Source of the DNA: Saccharophagus degradans 2-40
GTDB lineage: Bacteria > Pseudomonadota > Gammaproteobacteria > Pseudomonadales > Cellvibrionaceae
Direction: 5' to 3'
Assembly: GCF_000013665.1 (NCBI RefSeq)
Contig: NC_007912.1
Span: 3,651,501 to 3,715,500 of the forward strand
DNA: 64,000 nt
Shown: positions 54,331 to 64,000 of the stretch, one piece after another
How positions within the stretch are numbered: position 1 is the stretch's first letter
How the letters are laid out: each line of letters opens with the position of its first letter
Notes under the pieces: model-generated
Told to the model about the DNA's origin: nothing
The model's input: the letters and a program-made list of their open reading frames with translations, nothing else
Databases searched by the model: none
Translations under genes and position numbers: made by a program

Positions 54331-55578
54331 ATGACCCACTACCCGGAGTTTGTCGAGAACAGAAAATATTTAGAAATGGATAGCTCTGTTCCCGAGCGGG
54401 AGCAACTGTGGGCCATGTTAAATAATCTCACGCGCATCCATTTGCTAACCGCAGACAAATTTAATAGTTTTGACAGCCTTATTAGGGAATATTTAATTTC
54501 TGGCTGCGAAGTATTTGGCTTAGAAACAGGCATAGTGAGCGAAGTCACCAGCGCAGGTAGCTACATAGTAAAAGATGTAGTAAGCCCCTTAGATGTATTG
54601 GAAAAAGGGCAGGAGTTTGCACTAGAAGATACCTACTGCAGAGAAGTAATAAAAAGCCGCACCGTGCTCGGGTTCCCTGAAGTTGGCAGGCTAGATTACA
54701 TGAACTGCCACCCCGTATACCAAAACCTTAAGCTCGAAGCCTATTTATCGGCCCCTATATTTGTAGATGGCAACCTGTACGGCACGCTCAACTTTACCTC
54801 TACCCAGCCCCGCTACAAGGGCTTTTCTAGTCACGAGCGCGATTTAATAACGCTTATGGCGAATGCAATTGGCAATTTTATTTTACTGCGCCAAAAAGAA
54901 GCCAAATTAGTCAACCTAAATAAACGCATTAAAAAGTTTGCAGCCTATGTTGCCCACGATTTGCGCAACCCCATAGGTAGCATTATTGGCCTCGCACAAA
55001 TGGGCACAAAGCCCACTACAACAGACAAAAGGCGTATAAGCATTCTGGAAAAAATTCTCCCCACGGCCACCACTGCCCTAGAATTTGTAAACTCACTACT
55101 GGAAAATGCAGCGCTAAGCAGCGGCAAAATAAGCCCCAAGCTCACCACCAACAACCCTGCAACACTGTTACAAAGCGCCGCAACCAAGGTAACGGCACTA
55201 CTTAAAGAGTCATGCAATACGGTGGAATACAGCCATACCCACACCAACTTGGTTAGCTGCGATAGCGACCGCATTCAACAGGCGCTGGTTAACCTTTTAA
55301 CCAATGCAGCCAAGTACTCACCAGAAAATACGCCCATTCAAATTGCAACCTATGACACGAACGATACAACAACTTTTGAAATCAAAAACACCATTGCAGT
55401 AATACACACGCAAAACGCCAACGAACAGCACAGCACATCTGTTTATGGCTCTACGGGTTTTGGTTTAGATATTGTAAATGAGATTCTTGACGTGCACGGC
55501 AGCACACTAACAATTCAAAATGACGGTAAAGTCTACACTGCACTATTTGACCTACAAGCCGCAACTTCGCATAAGTAA
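54331..55578 (+). CDS. GAF-domain sensor histidine kinase (cytoplasmic)
   Basis: A 415-residue kinase without membrane helices. A GAF domain (about 25-185, with 'SAPIFVDGNLYGTLNFTS') precedes HisKA with 'YVAHDLRNPIGSIIGLAQM' and an HATPase domain with 'LVNLLTNAAKYSPENTP' (N box) and 'YGSTGFGLDIVNEIL' (G2). The G1 box is weak ('FEIKNTIA' where DNG/DTG is expected), so ATP binding or kinase activity may be reduced. No response regulator is adjacent. Confidence 0.88.
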   Translation: MTHYPEFVENRKYLEMDSSVPEREQLWAMLNNLTRIHLLTADKFNSFDSLIREYLISGCEVFGLETGIVSEVTSAGSYIVKDVVSPLDVLEKGQEFALEDTYCREVIKSRTVLGFPEVGRLDYMNCHPVYQNLKLEAYLSAPIFVDGNLYGTLNFTSTQPRYKGFSSHERDLITLMANAIGNFILLRQKEAKLVNLNKRIKKFAAYVAHDLRNPIGSIIGLAQMGTKPTTTDKRRISILEKILPTATTALEFVNSLLENAALSSGKISPKLTTNNPATLLQSAATKVTALLKESCNTVEYSHTHTNLVSCDSDRIQQALVNLLTNAAKYSPENTPIQIATYDTNDTTTFEIKNTIAVIHTQNANEQHSTSVYGSTGFGLDIVNEILDVHGSTLTIQNDGKVYTALFDLQAATSHK

Positions 55579-55718
55579 CACTGAGCCCAACAAAAAATTA
55601 CATCTAATCACAACCGTTTGCGCTTGCAACTCGTCCTTTGCTGTTTATGATGTGACTGGCTCCACGCCATTCCAATCACCGGTTTGCCTTATACTCACCG
55701 CTTTTACAAGGATTGAAC

Positions 55719-56645
55719 ATGCACCCTGTTATATCCGTCGCCGGCTTAACCAAAGCATACCCCTCTGGGTTTCAAGCGTTAGCTGGTGTTGACCTATCTA
55801 TTAATCAAAGTGAAATATTCGCCCTACTTGGCCCCAACGGCGCAGGTAAAACCACATTAATAAGTATTATTTGTGGCATTGTTAACCCCAGTGACGGCAG
55901 TGTAAAAGTAAACGGTCACGACATTATTAAAGATTACCGCGCCGCGCGCAGCCAAATTGGCTTAGTGCCCCAAGAGCTAGCGGTAAGTATGTTTGAAACC
56001 GTATGGGCTACGGTTAAATTCTCGCGCGGCTTGTACGGCAAACCCGCGAACGACGCATGGCTTGAAAAAATACTGCGCGATTTATCTTTATGGGATAAAA
56101 AAGACAACAAAATTATGGCGTTATCGGGTGGCATGAAGCGCCGCGTACTTATCGCCAAGGCCTTAGCCCACGAACCCAAAATTCTATTTTTAGACGAACC
56201 CACCGCTGGGGTGGACGTAGAGCTGCGCCAAGAAATGTGGCAAATGATTCGCGAGCTGCGCAAAACCGGTGTAACTATTATCCTCACCACCCATTACATT
56301 GACGAAGCCGAAGAAATGGCCGATCGCATTGGCGTTATAAGTAAAGGCAAAATTATTCTAGTAGACGAAAAAGACGCGCTAATGAAGAAGCTGGGCAAAA
56401 AACAACTTAGCCTGCAACTACAGGAAGCATTACCTGAAATTCCAGCAGTGCTTTCACATTACAGCCTATCGCTTTCGAACGACGGTCTAACTCTAACCTT
56501 TAGCTTCGATAGCCAACAGGAAGGCAACCCTATTCCCTCCTTTTTAAAATCGCTTGCCGAGCAAGGCATAGAATTTAAAGACCTGCAAACCCAGCAAAGT
56601 TCGTTAGAGGATATTTTTGTAAGCCTAGTGGGAGGTGCCAAATGA
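55719..56645 (+). CDS. ABC transporter ATP-binding protein (ABC-2 exporter)
   Basis: A 308-residue ATPase with Walker A 'GPNGAGKTT', signature 'LSGGMKRR', Walker B '[10 protein letters not shown]' and switch '[10 protein letters not shown]'. The ATG at 55719 is preferred because AAGGA is 6 bp upstream; a TTG at 55713 would add two residues. The C-terminal ~70 residues are the extension typical of CcmA/NodI/DrrA-type exporters. Its stop overlaps the permease start (ATGA). The exported substrate is unknown. Confidence 0.93.
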   Translation: MHPVISVAGLTKAYPSGFQALAGVDLSINQSEIFALLGPNGAGKTTLISIICGIVNPSDGSVKVNGHDIIKDYRAARSQIGLVPQELAVSMFETVWATVKFSRGLYGKPANDAWLEKILRDLSLWDKKDNKIMALSGGMKRRVLIAKALAHEPKILFLDEPTAGVDVELRQEMWQMIRELRKTGVTIILTTHYIDEAEEMADRIGVISKGKIILVDEKDALMKKLGKKQLSLQLQEALPEIPAVLSHYSLSLSNDGLTLTFSFDSQQEGNPIPSFLKSLAEQGIEFKDLQTQQSSLEDIFVSLVGGAK

Positions 56646-57403
56646 ACATTCACGCAATAAAAGCCATTTACCTATTCGAAATGGCACGCACGGCCCGCAC
56701 ACTTATGCAAAGTATTGCCTCGCCAGTATTATCTACCTCGCTTTACTTTATTGTTTTTGGTTCGGCGATTGGTTCTAAAATGGTAGAAATCGATGGCATA
56801 GATTACGGCGCCTTTATTGTACCGGGTTTGATTATGCTTTCGCTGTTATCCGAAAGTATTTCTAACTCTGCGTTTGGCATTCATATGCCGCGCTTTACTG
56901 GCGCTATTTACGAAATACTTGCAGCCCCCATTTCTGCATTAGAAATAGTTATTGGTTTTGTCGGGGCCGCGGCCACTAAATCGGTTATTTTGGGCATTAT
57001 TATTTTGGCCACAGCGCGGCTATTTGTAGATTTTTCCATTGAACACCCGTTTTGGATGCTGGCGTTTTTAATCCTCACCTCGGTAACCTTTAGTCTATTT
57101 GGTTTTATTGTAGGCATTTGGGCCGATGGGTTCGAAAAACTGCAAATAATTCCAATGATGGTTATCACACCACTAACCTTTTTAGGCGGCACGTTTTATT
57201 CAATAAACATGCTACCGCCCTTTTGGCAAACCGTTACACTCTTTAACCCTGTAGTGTACTTAGTGAGTGGGTTTAGGTGGGCGTTTTACGAATCGTCAGA
57301 TGTATCTGTAGGTATAAGTATTGCCATGATTCTAATCTTTATGACCCTATGCCTAACAGCAATCTACTGGATATTCCGCACTGGCTACAAACTCAAAGTT
57401 TGA
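56642..57403 (+). CDS. ABC-2 type permease
   Basis: A 253-residue membrane protein with six helices in the ABC-2 pattern, including '[18 protein letters not shown]', '[19 protein letters not shown]' and '[17 protein letters not shown]'. Length and motifs match the YadH/NodJ-like permeases. It is translated together with the ATPase by a 4-bp overlap and forms an exporter with it. An inverted-repeat terminator follows. Confidence 0.92.
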   Translation: MNIHAIKAIYLFEMARTARTLMQSIASPVLSTSLYFIVFGSAIGSKMVEIDGIDYGAFIVPGLIMLSLLSESISNSAFGIHMPRFTGAIYEILAAPISALEIVIGFVGAAATKSVILGIIILATARLFVDFSIEHPFWMLAFLILTSVTFSLFGFIVGIWADGFEKLQIIPMMVITPLTFLGGTFYSINMLPPFWQTVTLFNPVVYLVSGFRWAFYESSDVSVGISIAMILIFMTLCLTAIYWIFRTGYKLKV

Positions 57404-57453
57404 TTCAAGCGCTAATTGCTAAGCGCTAATCTCTAGCTTTTAATCACCAGTTT

Positions 57454-57488
57454 AAATCGTTAGCCGAAAACTCACCGGCTAACGATTT
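57454..57488. terminator. bidirectional hairpin after the ABC-2 operon
   Basis: A perfect 13-bp inverted repeat (57454-57466 with 57476-57488) with a 9-nt loop, between the convergent permease and protease genes. The outer arms are A/T-rich on both sides, allowing use in both directions. Confidence 0.65.
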
Positions 57489-57523
57489 ATTAACTGTCAA
57501 CGGTCCTCTGTAAGCTCTCCCCT

Positions 57524-57561
57524 CAACTATCCTTTTCAACTATCCTTTTCAACTATCTTTT
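57524..57561. repeat. 13-bp tandem repeat at the 3' end of the protease gene
   Basis: CAACTATCCTTTT occurs at 57524-57536 and 57537-57549, with a third copy shortened by one base at 57550-57561. The middle copy provides the protease stop codon (57536-57538). Unit length is not a multiple of three, so copy-number change would alter the reading frame of the tail. Confidence 0.75.
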
Positions 57562-58798
57562 GCTCTAACCCATTAACCATTAACGTATATTCTATTTGGG
57601 GGCTATATTTTAAGCTCAATAACCAGCGCACTTTTTCGCAGCGGTTTTTATCGTTAATGGTACCTACATCTACACCATTAATATTCCATACGGTGTGACC
57701 AAGCTGTACGCCCCTACGCTCCGATTCGCTGCCTTTACCTATATAACTCACTTGTACCTTATCGCCATCCAAACGGAACTGAACTTGCGATTCAACGGGC
57801 GGTTTATAATCGGTATTGTAGGCGTAGAAATAGGCTTTTTTATTGGGGTAATCTAAAGTAACAATGTGCGATTTTAAAATTACGGCCCCCAGCAAACTTG
57901 GCGCTTTTTCACGTACACTCGCGTTTATATCCGTTAGCTTTAGCTTGCCTATTGCAAGCGAATCTATCGGCACTTGTACCACATCTTGCTCATGCGTTAA
58001 GCGCGCTGCAGATTCAGGGGCATAGGCACGCGCTACAATATTGCCCATATAACCTAACTCACCTTGCACTTCGCGGACATTATTTATTGCCTCGTACGCT
58101 GGTTCCGCTAAGGCAACAAGTGTTGGCGCCCCAGTATCAAACATTAATTTATCGTTAAGATGTTTTCCCACTTTGTAATCAAAAATTGGTGCGAAGGGGT
58201 AGCCAAATTGCAATAAAGGCACCTCTTTAGTGTTTTTACTTTTCTTTACATACTTTAGCGCTTTAACCGAGCTAGCAATGGTAAGCGTGTTGTCTTTAGC
58301 ATTTAATTGCCATACAGCTTGAGGAAATAAATCTGAACCTATCACGCCGCCATCTAGCACGCAGCCACCAATTGGCAAATGGGACGGGTCAAAAACCAGT
58401 GCGGTAAAATCACTGAATGTAATACCACCAAGCTGCAGGGTATCTACCTGATACTTATCCATAGTAACAGCTACGCCATTGGCGTCTGTGCCGGTGTTCT
58501 TGGCCACAGCTCCATGCTGCCCCACAGGCTTTAAGCCTGCTGCCTGCGCAGCTTGTGTTGTAATAACCGTAGGCGAGCCACTATCAAATATAAACCTAAA
58601 CTCTTTATTGTTTATTTTGGCGCGTAAAAATATTTTATTGTTTTCGACAACAATAGGAATAACCTCGTTAAATTCTTTATGCGACAAACTTGGCGATTTA
58701 GGCGCCTGCGCACACACAAGCATAGTGGCCCCCAAACTCAACATAACCATAAGCAGCTGAAGTAACCTATAACTACTACCGAGCATACTCTTATTCAT
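57536..58798 (-). CDS. two-lobed aspartyl protease with C-terminal PDZ
   Basis: A 420-residue exported protein (signal-like helix about 12-30). Two retropepsin-type lobes are visible: 'FIFDSGSPTVIT' (about 68-79) and 'LMFDTGAPTLVAL' (about 218-230), each with a catalytic-type Asp. A PDZ-like domain (about 330-400, 'GSESERRGVQLGHTVWNING') follows. Bacterial aspartyl proteases of this type are usually one-lobed and dimeric, so two lobes in one chain recall pepsin. It probably acts in the periplasm; the target is unknown. The extreme C-terminus is shaped by a 13-bp tandem repeat. Confidence 0.85.
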   Translation of the reverse strand: MNKSMLGSSYRLLQLLMVMLSLGATMLVCAQAPKSPSLSHKEFNEVIPIVVENNKIFLRAKINNKEFRFIFDSGSPTVITTQAAQAAGLKPVGQHGAVAKNTGTDANGVAVTMDKYQVDTLQLGGITFSDFTALVFDPSHLPIGGCVLDGGVIGSDLFPQAVWQLNAKDNTLTIASSVKALKYVKKSKNTKEVPLLQFGYPFAPIFDYKVGKHLNDKLMFDTGAPTLVALAEPAYEAINNVREVQGELGYMGNIVARAYAPESAARLTHEQDVVQVPIDSLAIGKLKLTDINASVREKAPSLLGAVILKSHIVTLDYPNKKAYFYAYNTDYKPPVESQVQFRLDGDKVQVSYIGKGSESERRGVQLGHTVWNINGVDVGTINDKNRCEKVRWLLSLKYSPQIEYTLMVNGLEQKIVEKDS

Positions 58799-59084
58799 TT
58801 AGTTATCTCCTTTAAGATTCACCTTTAAGAATCCACGTTAATACACCCCATTTAGGCTCGCTATTATTTACGACCCAGCGAAAACCCAATTTGTTCAATT
58901 CTGCACGCCCACAACAGTGCTCACTACCTATTCATGCGAAATAGGTCTAAAAAACGGCGTTGAACTACTCATTTACACACGCATTGATAAGTAAAATATT
59001 TATCGCATCACAGTATTACTCATCACATTATCACCCCACATTTATTGCACGCGTTCAACTAATCATGCGAAAAGGACCCCGACC

Positions 59085-60941
59085 ATGAGAAAACTTATAG
59101 TTAACATATTCGTCATACTCTGCAGTATTTGTATTGCTGCAACCTCACAGGCCGACAGTTTACCTAGCGGCGGCTCTGTAAGCGGCCACTTAGCTGCAGG
59201 CGATATAGACCCATACACGTTTAACGGTAACGCTGGCGAAGCCGTTACTATTGTTATGGAAGAACACACCACATCCTACGGCCAAATATATATTTACAAA
59301 CCAGACGGTAGCTATTGGACTTATGCGAACAATTTGGCGCATTTAACCTTACCGGTAAGCGGCACTTATACCGCGGCTGTTAAATTTTCTAGCACTGCGC
59401 AAAGTGGCAATTACACGATACGCTACGTTCGTGGTGGCGATAGCGTAGAAAACGGCGTGCTCACCAGCGGCGAAACCGCTAGCGCTAATCTGCAAGCATT
59501 CGATATAGATAGCTTTACATTCGGTGGTGGCGCAGGAGAAGCGGTAACCTTAATGCTTGATGAAAGCGCAAGTAGCTACGGCCAAATGTACTTTTACAAA
59601 CCCGACGGCAGCTATTGGACCTACGCCAATAATTTAGCGCATTTAACATTACCGCAAACAGGAAGCTACACCGTAGTAGTGCGACTTTCTAATTATATCC
59701 AGCAAAGCAATTACGATTTACATTTTGTACTAGGGGGCGATGCCATAGAAAACACACTGCTGCTTAGTGGCGAAACTCACAACGAAACGCTAACCAGTTA
59801 CGATATAGACAGTTACAACTTTATTGGCAATGCAGGCGAAGCCATTACCCTAATAATGGATGAAGACCAAAGCAGTTATGGCCAGATGTATTTTTATAAA
59901 CCCGATGGCAGCTATTGGACCTACGCCAATAACCTTGCGCACTTAACGTTGCCACAAACGGGGCAATACACTGTGGTTGTTCGCTATTCCAACTTTATCC
60001 AAGCCGGTGATTACGCCTTACATTATGTGCGCGGTGGCGACGAAGTAGAAAATGGCGATTTCACTAGCGGTGCAACGCGCACAGGCAACCTGGCCGCATT
60101 AGATATGGATAGCTATAACTTTAGTGGCAATGCCGGCGAAACAATTACGCTAATAATGGACGAAGACCAAAGCAGTTATGGCCAGATGTATTTTTATAAA
60201 CCCGATGGCAGCTATTGGACCTACGCCAATAACCTTGCGCATTTAACCCTGCCGCAAACGGGGCAATACACTGTTGTTATTCGTTATTCCAACTTTATCC
60301 AAGCCGGCGATTACGCCCTACATTATGTACGCGGTGGCGACGAAGTAGAAAATGGCGATTTCACTAGCGGTGCAACGCGCACAGGCAGCCTGGCCGCATT
60401 AGATATGGATAGCTACAATTTTAATGGCAATGCGGGCGAAACAATTACGCTAATGATGGACGAAGACCAAAGCAGTTATGGCCAGATGTATTTTTATAAA
60501 CCCGACGGCAGCTATTGGACCTACGCCAATAACCTTGCGCATTTAACCCTACCACAAACCGGCGAATACACGGTTGTTGTGCGCTATTCAAATATTACTC
60601 ATAGTGGTGATTACGCGCTGCATTTTGTGCGCGGTGGCGATAATGTAGAAAATGGTGATTTATCCAGTGGCAGCACGCAGTCGAGCAACCTGAATAATTA
60701 TGATATGGATAGCTATACATTTAGCGCGCTAGCTCAACAAGAAATTGTTATAGCCATGAGTGAATCTGTATCTAGCTATGGGCAAATATTTGTTTACAAA
60801 CCCGATGGTTCCTATTGGACCTATGGCAACAATTATTTAAACGTTACTTTACCCACCAGTGGCACTTACACCGTTATTGTAAGGTATTCCACTATAACCC
60901 ACAGCGGGCCATATAGTCTTAGCTACGCTATTCAACTTTAG
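59085..60941 (+). CDS. secreted protein of six 100-residue PPC-like repeats
   Basis: A 618-residue exported protein (signal peptide 1-24, ending TSQA) made of six tandem units and nothing else. Each unit has 'SG-x-L-x-DIDSYTF-GNAGE-TL-MDE', a 'SYGQMYFYKPDGSYW' core, 'TLPQTGxYTVVVRYS' and ends 'VRGGDxVENG'. The pattern recalls bacterial pre-peptidase C-terminal (PPC) beta-sandwiches, here without any enzyme. A clear AAAGGA site precedes the ATG. It may bind polysaccharide or the cell surface; its neighbour across a shared terminator is a secreted glucanase. No known function can be assigned. Confidence 0.85.
   Translation: MRKLIVNIFVILCSICIAATSQADSLPSGGSVSGHLAAGDIDPYTFNGNAGEAVTIVMEEHTTSYGQIYIYKPDGSYWTYANNLAHLTLPVSGTYTAAVKFSSTAQSGNYTIRYVRGGDSVENGVLTSGETASANLQAFDIDSFTFGGGAGEAVTLMLDESASSYGQMYFYKPDGSYWTYANNLAHLTLPQTGSYTVVVRLSNYIQQSNYDLHFVLGGDAIENTLLLSGETHNETLTSYDIDSYNFIGNAGEAITLIMDEDQSSYGQMYFYKPDGSYWTYANNLAHLTLPQTGQYTVVVRYSNFIQAGDYALHYVRGGDEVENGDFTSGATRTGNLAALDMDSYNFSGNAGETITLIMDEDQSSYGQMYFYKPDGSYWTYANNLAHLTLPQTGQYTVVIRYSNFIQAGDYALHYVRGGDEVENGDFTSGATRTGSLAALDMDSYNFNGNAGETITLMMDEDQSSYGQMYFYKPDGSYWTYANNLAHLTLPQTGEYTVVVRYSNITHSGDYALHFVRGGDNVENGDLSSGSTQSSNLNNYDMDSYTFSALAQQEIVIAMSESVSSYGQIFVYKPDGSYWTYGNNYLNVTLPTSGTYTVIVRYSTITHSGPYSLSYAIQL
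59158..60941 (+). repeat. six tandem 300-bp coding repeats
   Basis: The common core falls exactly every 300 bp (for example TAYG ends at 59280, 59580, 59880, 60180, 60480 and 60780). Units 3, 4 and 5 (about 59760-60660) are nearly identical at DNA level, including silent positions, while units 1, 2 and 6 differ more. This indicates recent expansion or gene conversion in the middle. Confidence 0.92.
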
Positions 60942-61032
60942 TTAACACGCAATATATTTTTACACTTATGTACTATGCTGAGCTTAGGAATGAGCATTGA
61001 CCTTTGGTAACAGGCCCTGAATAAAGCTTATA

Positions 61033-61062
61033 TATAAAAAGCTCCCCCGAAGGGGAGCTGCT
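61033..61062 (-). terminator. rho-independent terminator of the glucanase gene
   Basis: AGCTCCCC (61040-61047) and GGGGAGCT (61052-61059) form a perfect stem with a tetraloop-like CGAA/TTCG centre. On the minus strand it is followed by TTTTATATATA. It is shared by the two converging genes. Confidence 0.88.
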
Positions 61063-61087
61063 GACAAACAAATCTAACTGTCGTAAG

Positions 61088-64000
<2,913 letters not shown>

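Noticed and set aside
59158-60941. Regularly spaced repeats that could suggest a CRISPR array
   Set aside because: The period is 300 bp, the repeats are coding and continuous in one frame, and there are no short unique spacers or cas genes.

Overview
The window looks like chromosomal DNA of a marine polysaccharide-degrading gammaproteobacterium close to Saccharophagus/Teredinibacter (Cellvibrionales). The reasons are moderate GC, several TonB-dependent receptors, and a very large secreted beta-glucanase-type enzyme with PKD, CBM6-like and two F5/8-type C modules joined by a long Glu-Pro linker. The genus is inferred from this style of gene content, not from a marker gene. I see no rRNA, tRNA, IS element, prophage or CRISPR array. 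Both edges cut a gene: a TonB-dependent receptor at the left and the glucanase at the right.

Layout. 1-7.3 kb is an iron-uptake type locus: two TonB-dependent receptors flanking two PepSY-TM membrane proteins, with a strong terminator and a Fur-box-like site. 7.3-9.9 kb holds a flavin/[2Fe-2S] reductase followed by a desaturase fused to a Rieske domain. 10-13.1 kb has an AraC-type regulator divergent from a zinc alcohol dehydrogenase/esterase pair. 13.1-16.3 kb is a peptidoglycan operon (L,D-transpeptidase plus M15-type peptidase). 16.7-20.6 kb encodes a membrane-anchored P-loop NTPase translationally coupled to an MscS-type channel. 20.7-30 kb is mostly housekeeping (diguanylate cyclase, HopJ-family protein, YgiQ, DUF3820, a third TonB receptor, cysteine synthase, DUF808). 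30.2-32.8 kb holds Sel1-repeat, DUF2589-type and small unknown genes.

32.9-44.3 kb is the most unusual part. Four abutting or overlapping genes encode a Cache-domain protein ending in a pentameric ligand-gated ion channel-like module, a family 3 solute-binding protein, a divergent glutamate-transporter-fold carrier and a membrane-embedded patatin-like phospholipase. Just upstream on the same strand are a Tat-exported family 1 solute-binding protein and a sensor histidine kinase, with no ABC permease nearby. I infer a sensory or ionotropic signalling system that links ligand binding, ion flux, ligand clearance and lipid hydrolysis.

44.5-48.8 kb carries an M42-like peptidase/RimK-like ATP-grasp/GNAT-C39 operon, probably for a small peptide or amide metabolite. 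49-57.4 kb has a TauE-type transporter, two more histidine kinases, a GIY-YIG protein, a 2OG-Fe(II) oxygenase, a DTW-domain tRNA enzyme and an ABC-2 exporter. 57.5-64 kb ends with a two-lobed aspartyl protease with PDZ, a secreted protein built from six 300-bp repeats, and the truncated glucanase.
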